This document shows positions 47,093 to 58,800 of a stretch of 64,000 nucleotides of DNA, piece after piece. Each line of letters opens with the position of its first letter. Position 1 is the stretch's first letter. Origin of the DNA: Aplysia californica. Lineage: Eukaryota > Mollusca > Gastropoda > Aplysiida > Aplysiidae. The notes under the pieces are model-generated. The model searched no databases. It saw only the letters and a program-made list of their open reading frames with translations, and had not been told where the DNA came from. A program made the translations under genes and the position numbers. The stretch is taken from positions 1,668,514-1,732,513 of the forward strand of contig NW_004797285.1 of NCBI RefSeq assembly GCF_000002075.1, read 5' to 3'.

Positions 47093-47877
47093 GACCAGTT
47101 TTGCTCACCGACTGTCCGTGATGGCAACAAATTAACTTAAATGACTACACAAACGTTCCCATTCATATAATGAGCACGAAGTGTAGGGATTGAGAACGAA
47201 AGGTCGATGATAACAGAAACAGCGAGTTACCTTGACTGCTAAAACTGCATGATTTCTAAACGTCTGAAATTTAACGCGCGATCACTAAAAATCATGCACG
47301 CCAACTTCACCAAATGTCACGAAACGATGACAGACAACCTAGATCTAGAATTCTATCTCAGGTAATTTTTTACCTCGACAGGGAGCACTGATAAATTTAA
47401 GATGTTAACAATCGTAAAAATTTTATCAGACTATTGAATAAGAATATTGCAAGGTGTCTGATCTAACTACATGTATATTTAGCTATTATTTGTCTACTTT
47501 CGTTTTTACACAACACTGACTTCCGTCTGCGGCCTGCGGTTTTGTGTGAACTGTGAACGAACGAATGAATGGCAGTCAATCACAGTTGCGAACCGCGCGC
47601 TTCTTCTTCTAGCCAGGCTACGCTGGAAGTCTAAAATCTTTGCCTTGGGAAAGCCAGTCTCATGTTAATCCACAGTATTAGTCTGTTCTATATCTAGATA
47701 TCTAGATTTAGTATAGATCTACAAGGTGTTGCATATAGATCTAGATTTCTATAGTATAAATCTCTACTAGATCTAGATCTAGATTCTAGATCTAGATATC
47801 TAATTGAAATTGCATTAAAAGGCTTGAAGGTAATTTTAGCTTCCTACTCAACTACTCAACTGTTATTATTAACGGCC
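47093..47877. other. Intergenic, MRPL43 upstream region
   Basis: It contains the presumed MRPL43 promoter, but no motif is clear enough to name. Several AGATCT/TCTAGA clusters lie at 47690-47810. No gene is recognised. Confidence 0.4.
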
Positions 47878-48559
47878 AGTGGCTACATTCACGGCGTAGG
47901 CCTAGTTGGAAGGCTTCGTTCACAGCGTCCTAAATGCGGTTTGCATACGCTGTTGAGCCTACGCTCACGGCACTTCACTAAAGACTAAAGTGGTCTAAAG
48001 TCTAAAGCTTCGTTTAGACTTAGACACGGAGCGTCCACTGCCGGTTAAAGTCAGCCGGTTTTAGTCAGTGATGACTACATGCCGTTAAACGTAGAAGACA
48101 CGTCTTTCTGATTGGCTGCTAATTTTAGTAATTTGATGTCATCTGGGATACCCACAGACTATTTTAAGAAGGCCGTGGAGGTACTGCATGCCGCATGTGA
48201 TAAAATGACGTGTTCCCTTTATTTTAATAACATTTCGGAATATTCCAGTATTGACACCGTACGAATGTCAACAATTTCCTTCTTTGATACATTGAAGGGT
48301 TTGAGCTTCCTAATTTTCCGGTTCACTGCGTTTAGATCTATTGAATTCATTCTTTGAATGTTTCCTACTCTATTAGCTATTAGCCTCTAATCTAGATCTA
48401 CCGTATAAAAGAGACTATTCATCATCGGAGCACGCCATCATCATATTAAATGTACCCGTGTCCCTGGAAAAACATCGCACCGAAGCGTCGTGCCATCCCG
48501 TTGGCTATATTTACATAGTCACATGATCGGAGGGGTGGTCAGATCTGACGTCACACAAA

Positions 48560-48814
48560 ATGGCCGCTGTACGTAAAAATAGTTTGCGTCCTTCTATGTT
48601 TAATCGCATGTGGTGTGACGACTGTGACATGTGTATATTTAATATATATATATATATAATATTTAGGCCAGCTTCAATGAAGCGCCCTTGCCCTTACAGA
48701 ATTAAAGTCGGGATAGATTTAGACATGGGAGGAAAATTGGATACGGTACATGAGAAACAAGAGGTGAGAGATGGGAAACAGAAAGTGGGATTCGGAAGAT
48801 GGGACTGGTCATAA
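48560..48814 (+). CDS. Uncertain 84-codon open frame inside the long-TIR element
   Basis: ATG in ACAAAATGGCCGC context opens MAAVRKNSLRPSMFNRMWCD and ends GRWDWS. A TTTAG inside could be a splice acceptor before SMKRPCPYRIKVG. No family is recognised. It may be part of the element's own gene, or chance. Confidence 0.25.
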   Translation: MAAVRKNSLRPSMFNRMWCDDCDMCIFNIYIYIIFRPASMKRPCPYRIKVGIDLDMGGKLDTVHEKQEVRDGKQKVGFGRWDWS

Positions 48815-48929
48815 ATAAATGTCGTGTACAAATAATGACTGTATTTCACCGGGTCAGCCTGGGAACCGACGCAGAGAGAAAATGACGGGAATCAATTATT
48901 CTTATTATATATATATAATACTGGACCAA

Positions 48930-49145
48930 ACACCCACTCCCTCTGTCTCTCCCCTTTCTCGTTCCTTCTCTTTCTCCTCCCCCTTCCCCCCCCCCTTCTC
49001 TCTCTCACCTTTTCTCTGTTGCTGTGTGTCTGTCTGTCTCTCATTTTTTTCGCCCCCCCCCCCACCCTCTCCCTCTCTCTTTCTCTCCCCCCCCCCCCCA
49101 CCTCTCTCTCTCTCTCTATAGTCTTTCTCACACACACACACGCAC
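48930..49145 (+). repeat. CT/C-rich low-complexity tract
   Basis: CTCTCTC, C-run and CACACA stretches. The Arg/Glu- and Pro/Ser/Leu-rich frames on either strand here are artefacts. Confidence 0.9.
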
Positions 49146-49431
49146 ATTTCACTGCCCACAGACAAAATTACACACTTATAACTCGAGATCGCTGGAACGT
49201 TTGTTTACTCTCGTATAGAGATCTATCCTGTCCCTGTCGGATTATGCGATTGTGCGGCCTTATTTTTTCGCGTAATTCCACATTTACATAATTTTGGATT
49301 CTCCACGTTTTTTCTTTTTTTTTTTTCATTTACAAAGAATTATTTAGCTCCTCCCCTTGTGACTATTTTAGCGGATATGGGAGCACCCCCAGACAGAAAA
49401 GCACGCAGAAGACGTAGAGGTGGACCGAAAG

Positions 49432-49637
49432 CAGGGTTGGTGATTTTTTTGATTTTTTAAAAAAAATCGATTTTTTAAATTTAAATCAGATTTTTTTTAT
49501 TAAAAAAAAAATGTCGACACAGTTTGGGATTTTTGGTTGCTAAAAGTATGTTCTTTTAGTGCAAAATGCATTGTCTTAATTTAACTAATGATTAAATTAA
49601 GCAACCTCAAAAGAAAGCCTTAATCTGCTATATAATA

Positions 49638-49674
<37 letters not shown>

Positions 49675-50686
49675 TGAATTATGGCTACAGACAAAAAATG
49701 AAGAAAATGTCAGTCTAAAAGGAAGGGGTAGGGGGGGGGGGGTAATTATGCATAGATAAACTTGCATTTTATTACAGTGTGTGTGTGTGTGCACGCGCTT
49801 GTGTTTGTCTAAAAAGAAAAAGAAAATGTTAATTTCAATAATGAAAAAAAAGTAAATTGAATGCTGTATTATTTTAGTGACAGGGGGGAAAGCAGACTTT
49901 TAAGCATGATTTTATTAGTCTACTAAACCTTATATACTGTTTTATAAAACCAAGGAAAGGAATTCTGAATATTTAAAGATGTAAAAACAGAATACATTTT
50001 TTTAAAGTGATTTAAATCACTGAGTTTTATTTTTATAATCAAGTTGATTTAAAAATTTTTAAAAATAAACTGATTTAAATCGACCTGATTTAAATCAACC
50101 CAACCCTGATTTCAATTATGAAAAAAAAGTCAATTGAATACACTGTATTATTTTACTGTAAAATAATACAGTATTCAATTTACTTTTTTTCCCATAATTG
50201 AAATCAGAGCTGGGTTGATTTAAATCAGTTGATTTTTTTTATATTTCAATCAACTTGATTTTAAAAATAAAAATCAAGGAAAGGAATTCTGAATGTTCAA
50301 ATATGTAAATACTGAATACATTTGTTAAAAAGTGATTTAAATCACTGATTTTTATTTTAAAAATCAAGTTGATTGAAATATAAAAAAAATCAACTGATTT
50401 AAATCAACCCAGCTCTGATTTCAATTATGGGAAAAAAAGTAAATTGAATACTGTATTATTTTACAGTGAAAGGTGGGAAAGCAGACTTTTAAACATGAAT
50501 TATATTAGTCTACTTAACCTTATATCTGTTTTATGAAACCAAGGAAGGGAATTCTGAATGTTGAAATATGTAAAAGCTGAATAAAAATAATTTTTTTAAA
50601 AAGTGATTTAAATCACTGATTTTTATCCAAAAAATCAAGTTGATTTAAATTTAAAAAATCAACTGATTTAAATCAACCCAACCCTG
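49432..50686 (+). mobile_element. Composite hAT-type MITE with nested palindromic copies
   Basis: The outer ends CAGGGTTGG and CCAACCCTG are flanked by an exact 8-bp duplication ACCGAAAG (49424-49431 and 50687-50694), the hallmark of hAT. Inside, the GATTTAAATCA-rich end recurs several times. A 213-bp unit, CAGAGCTGGG to CCCAGCTCTG (50205-50417), is the centre of a palindrome whose outer arms (50153-50204 and 50418-50469) are inverted copies. A (TA)n run lies at 49638-49672. No coding content. Confidence 0.82.
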
Positions 50687-51837
50687 ACCGAAAGGTGCCG
50701 ATAGTTGGGCTAGCCCAAACCGTCTCGCGCAAGTCTCATTTTGATGACAGGATCCAAACTAAAGGGAAGTAATCAACTTAATAAGTCTCATTTAAGGTTA
50801 TTTCCCTTGTTAGAAGATCTTGGATAGCCTAATGGGTTAGGGATTTTGTTCCTTGAGCATGTTCAGTTTTTCAACCCATCAAAAGTTATGTCTGCTGATG
50901 TTTCATGTTTGACAGATGTCCCTGGTTTTAGTGATGTGCCAACCACAGAGGTCCAGATGTCTTTTTCTTTTTACATTTTTCTTTCCTCTATAGATCTACA
51001 GCTGAAAGTTACCGAGATTGGTAATTCTTCTTGAAAAAGTGCAAAACATGTCGCGAATGGCGTTACGGTAACTTGCATAATTTTTGCATAATTTTGCTTT
51101 TTTCTTGCATAATTTGGCCATCTAAATTTGCATAACTGCGGGGACAGTATATTGCTGGCCGTCACATGCTAACACAAGGTCGCTCCCAAGTCTCGACCGG
51201 ACGCAAGATAGGGCAATTGAAACATCTTGGTGTGTATACATTTTTGTCATTATGTTCCTAATGCGTTGTTGCGTAATTGAGAGTTCGTCGTTTTTCCCTT
51301 ACACTGGCGAGCTCTGAGCCAGAGCTCAGTGTTAGAGGAAATAACGAATGGTCGATCGGTCAAGGATCACTGGGCTTTGTTTTCCTTTATCTCTAGGGTT
51401 GGAACGCTTGAAGCAGGCCAAAATATTAAATATTCGTCACTGTCGTCACTGGCTTAAACCGGCAGTGGACATTCCGTCTTAACGAAGCTTGAGTGCCATG
51501 AATGTAGCCTCAACAGCGCCTGCAAACTGCACTCAGGGCGCTGTAAACGAAGCCTGCCAACTACGTTTACAGCGCCGTGAACGTCGCCACTACATATTAT
51601 TAATTAGGTCTGTTGTCTGTTGTTGGTACTGACTGCTGTTACTGTATTACTTATAGGCTCATTCAATATCAATACCAATGGGCGTGAGTGGCAGTGGCGG
51701 TGATGATAGTGGTTGTTGTGCCCGAGCAGTAGGCCAATCTCCACAGTCTAGACTGGCTTCTAAGGCAAAATAGCCTATAAAAAGGCAGGCCTACTTTGAA
51801 TTATTAGGAAAGAAGGTTTAGGGGGGGGGGGTGTAAC

Positions 51838-52389
51838 TATACAGACCCAGTAACCGGGAAAGTCACAAAGTATACAGACCTGGTAGGGGAAATCTTTTGT
51901 GATTGCGGAAAGTTTCAACGCACTTTTGACTCACTCAGGGTAGACCTTGATCTAGGTTCTTTTACATCTATGGCCTAGGTCTATATCTAGACAGACAGAC
52001 ATAAATCATTGATCTAGTTTCGAGGCCTAGACCTAAATGAAGATTGGGGATATCTTTTCGATCGTTTTTCCTCCGTTTTGGAGTTGGAGGAATCAATAAG
52101 ACATTTGAAGAAAAGACCGTCATATTTCAACCGAGCAGACACGCTCTCTATTTCTCTGTTTCACTTCATCTCTCTCTCTCACTCTCTCTCTATCTCTCTC
52201 TCTCTCACTTCTGTGTATCACTCGCCTTCTCTTTCTCTTTGTTTGTCTCTGTCTTTCTTTCTCCCCCACCTACTTTCCCACTCTGTCTTTCTCTCGTTCC
52301 CTCCTGTTAACTGTGGGGCATGTGATATTTGCTAGCACTCCCCCCTTCCCCCCTGTTCTCTCTCTATCTCTCTCTTTCTCTCTCTCTCG

Positions 52390-52460
<71 letters not shown>

Positions 52461-52598
52461 ACACACACACACACACACACAATATACATACACACACTCT
52501 ACCGGGTCTGGGCGCTGAAACTTTCCGAAATCACAAAAGATCTCTCCTACCGGGTCTGTATACTTCGTGACTTTGTTCCCGGTTACCGGGTCTGTATA
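51838..52598 (+). mobile_element. TATACAGACC inverted-repeat element
   Basis: About 90-bp inverted ends with TATACAGACCC, GTAACCGGGAA, GTATACAGACC and TCTTTTGTGATT, with the centre made of CT and CA microsatellite (52160-52480). TATA at both edges may be the target duplication or part of the ends. Non-coding. Confidence 0.7.
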
Positions 52599-52599
52599 C

Positions 52600-53937
52600 A
52601 CTTGGTTTTTTTTTTTTTTACTCATTCACTTGTCTCATGTAGCCTACACGTTTTATATGAAGTGGCTAGCCTAGCCATCTAGCTGTACAACTTAAGTATG
52701 GCGAGCCTGCTGGTCTAGCCATACTTAGGTCAGGCCCTATTGACCGAAACCTGTTGAATACACAGGTCTCATTCGATCAAGTAATTATTCGGATTTAAAT
52801 TGATTTCTACATAATGCATCATGTCGGTAAGGCACCTTTTGGTTTCGTCTGAAATACAAATACTTTAGGTATTGCAAACTAATAAAAATTTATTTACAAT
52901 TCAGTAGACCTATTTTTTGCTGTTTGTCAGTCTAGCCATCATTATTAAGTACGGTATTAAGTACGGCTAGCCTAGCCGCCATTAAGTACGGCTAGCAGTC
53001 TAGCCATCATTAAGTACGTTTCCCGTTTTATACTTTTTCTAGAGTAGTATTTTGCATGTTGAACACGAATATGGCCTTCATTTTTGCCGCAAATGAATTA
53101 TTGAGTTATTGATGTTTAAAAACAGAACTATATTACAGTAGGACCAATGGCGTAGTAATATTTGACTTGTTTTTCTCTACATTTCACCTTGATTTGATAT
53201 TTTGGGAATTAGGATTGAAATTTACTTGAAAACAATTGAATTGCAAGGGTTTTAGTGGCGTTATGTTGTGTGGCAGGTTTAGCCCTCAGATCAGTGCACT
53301 TGTGTGTGGGTGCAAAAGTAAAAATTTACCAGAAAGAATTTTTAGAATCTAGATCTACAAGAGTGGAAGTTTCTTGGTGATCTTTAGATTCTATGTGATA
53401 AAATAGTATTTATAATAATTTAGAGTCTACATTTTATTCAGATTCTTCTTGTTTCTACATTACAGCTTGTTCACTTTCGTCTGTTCACATGAAAAAAATT
53501 ATATCTCATTAATTTACCTCTATGCCCACTAAACTTTCCATGGCACTTCTGCAGGCCAGTGACCAAATAAAACTTAAAAAAAAAAAAATCTTGATCATGT
53601 AAAAAAAGTTTTTATCTTTGGGCCCTATTAAAAACCGCTCTTTGGGTGCATACACAGGATGACTGAAATAAATGACTTACAGTAACCTTGCCTTCAACTC
53701 ACTCATTTTCAGACAGCGACACCACCCTGCCCCGGTGTAAGTTTGTATTTATTTCGTCCTCCCCACTGTCTCTAGACGTTTCCACAGGCTCCATGTGAGT
53801 CTCGAAATATTTCATTGGGCAAACGTTAAAGTGTAGTGTTGAGGAAAATATTTTTAAAAATTTAATGTTTTTTTAGGTTTTTACTTTAATACTATAAATC
53901 CCCTATTATTTTTTTGACTGCTTACATCAAAGAAAAC
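52600..53937. other. Intergenic, short repeats only
   Basis: Short repeats with AAGTACGGCTAGC and TCTAGCCAT occur at 52670-52730 and 52930-53020. At 53570-53665 lies an inverted copy of the repeat at 30905-30992. No gene recognised. Confidence 0.5.
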
Positions 53938-55530
53938 GTGTCGGGGGGGGGGGGGGGGGTCCCACTGAGCGCCTAATTTATCGTGTCAGGGTCACGGAAG
54001 TCAGTTCCCTGTCGCAGCTCTGATTTTTGGTACTTTTCAACGTAAAATTTAAGGTGTATTCATGTACTTGTGGTAATTATCATTTAATGCTCTCAAAGCA
54101 CGCATTTCTGCTCTTGAGATTCAAAAAAGAATGGACACTATAACTTGTCTTGTTATTTTTGTTAGAAATAGAAGCACTGAAGTCGGCAATACTAAATTGT
54201 GAAATTTTTTCGACAAGTGAATGAAAAAATAAACCAATATAAAAATTAAAAAACGGCTTTACAAAATTTGACAAACTTTTGGAACATGAACAACATAACG
54301 TTGATGGAGATACTCACAAAAGATTGTATCTGCGCAGATGATAGAAAGCTGTATCCACATTACACATAATTCACTAAGAAGTAGTTCCTTCATATACTCG
54401 TCTAATTCTAATACAATCATGAATATCTGCATATTTTCTCTAAAATTTATAAAATTTACAATGTGGTCTCTCTACCCTGAGAAGTGCAAATCGATTTTAA
54501 TGCTAGAATACATCTAAAATGCAAAACGTGAACTATATTTGTTATCTGTAAAAATTCCTTACCTTTCTTTTAAATAAAATGTTAAGTCTCTAGGTTTTGT
54601 TTTTGTATGTTGACTGAAAGACAGGGATAACTTGTAGTAACTGGGTTTTCAGAATAATTTCTAACTTTCCAATGACACTGAATCAGCACCAGGATTTTTC
54701 AGCTTTTATTTCTGTTTCTATGACCATTTGCAAAGACTGACAATGTTCTGATTTCTTTAAATTCTTTAGTGCCCACATATATTTCTGACACAAAAACTAA
54801 GAATGAATGTAGTAGCTGTCATTGTTTATATTCTATACAAGAAGTTTATCTCTACTCACCTTAAAATGTATATAATATATATTTACAGTTTTTTGTTTTA
54901 AAAAGATTACATATATATATCTTTCTTAGAGTAGCAGGCTGCCACAGACTCGGCATAATTCATGAACAAACACAGAGTGTCTTTCTCTCGTGTATTTAAT
55001 GGTACAACAAGAGCCAACTCTGAGTGTTTTATGTAAAAAAGTACAGATGTGCAACTTTTTTCTCTTATAACTTGACTATTACTACCTGCGCAGATTTAGC
55101 CTAAGATTTCTGATTTTAAAAGACAGGATGATTTATAGTCAGTTAAATACAGATTTTGGAGAGATCAGTTGAGCCATTTTTAAATATCATTCATTTATTC
55201 ATTAGTAAGTAGTGTAGTTAAAAATTGGACAAATTGGGTACTCTACAAACTCTTGTCTAGAACAAAAACTAAGTCACATAAATTAACCATTCCAACGCAG
55301 AATAAATCTCAAGACATTGAGCTTTTTATTGATTAGTGTAATGGTTTGCTGTGTTGGATGGGGAAGCACATATGTTTTCAAAAGTAGACAAAAATGTGAA
55401 CTTCTTAACCAACACCGGCAAAGTCCCTTTGGGGCTTATTGACCCCGTGACCCTGAGCTGGGGAGTTCCGGGGGGGCTGCTGAGTTACCCTAACTAAAAG
55501 TAACAGATTCGGACGAAAAGTGACGCTGTG
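53938..55530 (+). mobile_element. 1.5-kb non-autonomous DNA transposon, copy 2
   Basis: It aligns along its length with 40228-41772 in the same orientation (roughly four of five bases by eye). It ends in the same GTGACGCTGTG, but lacks the outermost left 30 bp and has a poly-G run at its left edge. The shared GGGGTCACGG blocks and the ending at the same base confirm the right boundary. Confidence 0.72.
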
Positions 55531-55721
55531 ACGTGTGCATTGTAAAACTCAATGAAACTGTACAATGTTTTCCCCAGATTGGATCACTGCGATGTGTGAG
55601 CTGGCCGACGCATTTGCTTTTAGAAGCTATACCCTCTTCAGTGACTTCACTTTATTTTAGAGGTTTTGTTTAAACATTTTACTTTTTCATAACAAGTCTT
55701 ATAACTGTCTTCTTCAACAGG

Positions 55722-55856
55722 ATGCCTTCTAGTCGGAAAGCTGCAGCTCAAGAGAATAAAGTGCAAGTCACTTTATCAAAGTTCTTTTCCTCTGCTGGTC
55801 CAAAGAAAACAAAGAGTGGCCCTGTCATAAGTACAGATCAGAATGATGATTTCCAG
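55722..55856 (+). CDS. MSH3: MSH3 exon 1 (first coding exon), PCNA-interaction motif
   Basis: The ATG lies one base after an acceptor-like tcttcaacag, so an upstream untranslated exon is likely; I could not locate it. The exon encodes [13 protein letters not shown], then [15 protein letters not shown], a Q-x-x-L-x-x-F-F PIP box placed as in other MSH3 and MSH6 proteins. Donor gtgagg, phase 0. Confidence 0.88.
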
Positions 55857-58800
55857 GTGAGGTTAGATTGACCATGGTAGGCTACAGATAGAGTGCTTTC
55901 ATGTTATTTTCTGCAGTGTCAAATTTTTTTCTCCAGTTATTATTGAAAATGAGAACCTCGTTGAGTAACGGATATCATAGGCCTCAGGCTTGGAGGGAAA
56001 ACATTCCCTATACAGTAGAGCACACTATACTATAAAGAAAACTTTTGTAAAGGACTGAAGGAAATAAAAAACACATTTCTTTGCCCCTTTATTTTCTCGC
56101 TTTTTGTCATTTATATTTTGACGCATTTAGCGGACATACGATAACGAACTGACAGCTGTAACGAACCTATTTTCTTGCCCAACATGTCTTTTTCCTTCTG
56201 AAGTAACGAACCAGCCCATCTCTATGAGTTGATCGAACCAAGAGTTTCCCAACTGCAATGCGAGTCTGCCTACACAGTGACTACACATTGCCCACAAAGA
56301 GAGAAAAAAATGGAGCAAAGAAATGTTATGTTTATTTCCGTCAGTTATTTACAAAAGTGTTCTTTATAGGTGTGCTCTACTGTATTTTTAAAAGATAGAC
56401 AGTGATCTCCATTCTAATGAAACGTAAATTTACTTTAAAAAGGTTACTGAAACCAAGTTAATGGGTAGTTGGCGGGTGCTCTGGTATGGCTTGCTCCTTT
56501 TCTATCTTCTGTCGTCTTTGTCTCTCCTTTTTTTGTATTTGTTACTCTCCTGTAATGACTTATAATTATATGACCTAATTGTGTCGCAAGTGCCGTAAAA
56601 CTCTTACTAAAACAGACCAAGTTGCAAAAACAAGATTGAAGAATATTAACTTGTTGTATCATTTGGAAAGGTGAAACCTGTAATAATTTACTTGTTTTCG
56701 GATTTTTACCAATGTCCCTGTCTTGTGGTGTGAACATGGTGAATTATCTTCTTTTATTACCTTCATGCCAGTTGTGGTATGAAATGTATCCAAGACTTTC
56801 AAGCAAAAGTAAATTAAATGTACAATACTGTGTGAAAGAAATGATAAGGTTTGCTATATTACCTCTGTTATAATTTTTCATACAATGGGTTAGCTTCCAC
56901 TTATATGAATAATTATGTTTTTCAGGTCATTGATGCTAAAGCAACTAAAAGGAAGTCGCCAAATGATGCTGATGACCTCATCAAAACTTCAAGCAAAAAG
57001 CCACGTCCACAAAAATCCTCAACGTCTTCATCAGGTGGACAGTCTTCCAAGAAGTCCTCTGAAGAGTTGATTGAACAATCTATTTCACCTGGAAGTTCGC
57101 AAGACGCTAATGGTCTCACAGAGTCAAAAAAGTCAAGTGATACATCTAGTTCGAAGACAATATCAGCATCTGAGAAACTGCAAAAGTTCAACTTGGAGGA
57201 AAATGAGGAGAAAGTATGTGTGTCTGATAAAGTTGTTACTTCTAAAAATTGCCCTGTCATTGACTTTACTCCCTGTGGAGACGTTGTTCCTCCTGAAGTC
57301 ATTCTGAATTCAGACAGTGAGGAAGAAGACAAATCGTCATCATCATCATCGAAACGAACAGCATCTTCCAAGAAGAAGAGCTCAGCTTCTTTCTTAAGTC
57401 AGTTTGCCCCAAACAAAAACAAAAAGACTGGTTCGGTAGCTGTGAAATATACACCTCTTGAGCAGCAGTTTGTGGACATCAAAGCCCAATACCCAGATGC
57501 TCTGTTACTTGTGGAATGTGGGTACAAATACAGATTTTTTGGTGAGGATGCTGAGGTGAGTTTGGATTATTTATGTTTGTTTTTTTAGTACATGGTCTGC
57601 CGTCTTATAAGTGATATATGTACATCTGTCTGATTATGTCTTTGATGAAATTATGTTTAGAGCCTGTAGTCAATCACTGACTTAGATTATTGGTCACTTA
57701 TGAAATGGAAAGAATTCTGGTTCAGCAAAAATATGATACAGTAAAAGTATGTGCCCAGTTTTGACTTGTACTTTACGTCACTTTTTGTTATGGCATCTGA
57801 CATCATGATACTGTTGCCACAAGATATCAATTCAAGTAACAGATTCTGTGATTCTCATCTGAAAAAACAAATATTGCAAGTGCCTGGAGAGTCCTGAGCA
57901 CACGAATGATTGTTGAGACAAAGGGTCACTTGCTCTTCATGATTTTCACTCAATCAATTTAAATTATTGTAATCACTATCATATTGTCATACTGTGATCC
58001 AGAATAAACTGAAATCAGCAAAGTGTTCTGTGGATTATTATTTTTTTCCTTTGATTGTATTTTATTTCTTGTCCTTCACAGACAGCAGCCAAAGTCCTAA
58101 AAATATTCTGTCATCTTGACCACAATTTTATGACAGCCAGTATTCCAGTACATCGCCTCTTTGTACATGTGAGGCGATTGGTTTCTGCTGGCCATAAGGT
58201 ATAATAATTTGGAATTGCTAAAGAAAAATAAGTGTTCAAATTCATTTTAAAAACTTTTTGATTAATTAAATTGTGCTTATATTTATCAATGCTCATACTT
58301 GCTTTTGATCATGTAAGGAATGTAAACGTAACGTGTGTTAATTGCAATGACATTCTAACAATCAAGGTGGTCAGTACTTTAGAACTCTGCTTAAGAACCT
58401 GATGTGCCTAAGAACTGGGTTTAACTACAGTAACTAGATTTTTTTTCTCTAAGAGCCTGTTCCAAAAATAAAACTCTCTTTAGAACCTGATCTGAGCTCA
58501 GAGCAGTTAACTTGTCTGAGCTGCTTTAATGTGCTTTGTGTAAGTTGAGGTGAAGAGTGAGGGGTTAAGGTGGGCTTGCTGACAGAAAAATCTCCTGCAG
58601 ACTTACACAGAACATTACTTAAATATGCGTGTGAGCTCTGCTGGTGCTGTTTCATTGTTTCAGTATGCTGTCTGATCATTGTGGCAAAGTTGTGTTATAA
58701 AGATTCACTCTGAAGCTTCTGGTTTCCACATGCCCCCAAAATAATGCACACCACCCAGACATCTACACAGACACATATTTAATTGGGTTTTTTAAATTAA

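Larger units (their letters stand above)
47878..51591 (+). mobile_element. 3.7-kb element with long terminal inverted repeats
   Basis: The arms 47878-48075 and 51434-51591 are inverted copies sharing AGTGGC, TTCACGGCG, GGCTTCGTT, TTTGCA, CGCTGTTGAG and GTCCACTGCCGGTT; the left arm has an extra 30-40 bp. The interior holds low-complexity CT- and C-rich tracts (48930-49140), short open frames at 48560-48814 and 49378-49431, and a later composite hAT at 49432-50686. TTAA-containing sequence lies just outside both ends, but no exact duplication is assigned. Confidence 0.62.

Noticed and set aside
48892-49165. Glu/Arg/Gly-rich minus-strand frames
   Set aside because: They are low-complexity translations of the CT/C-rich tract.
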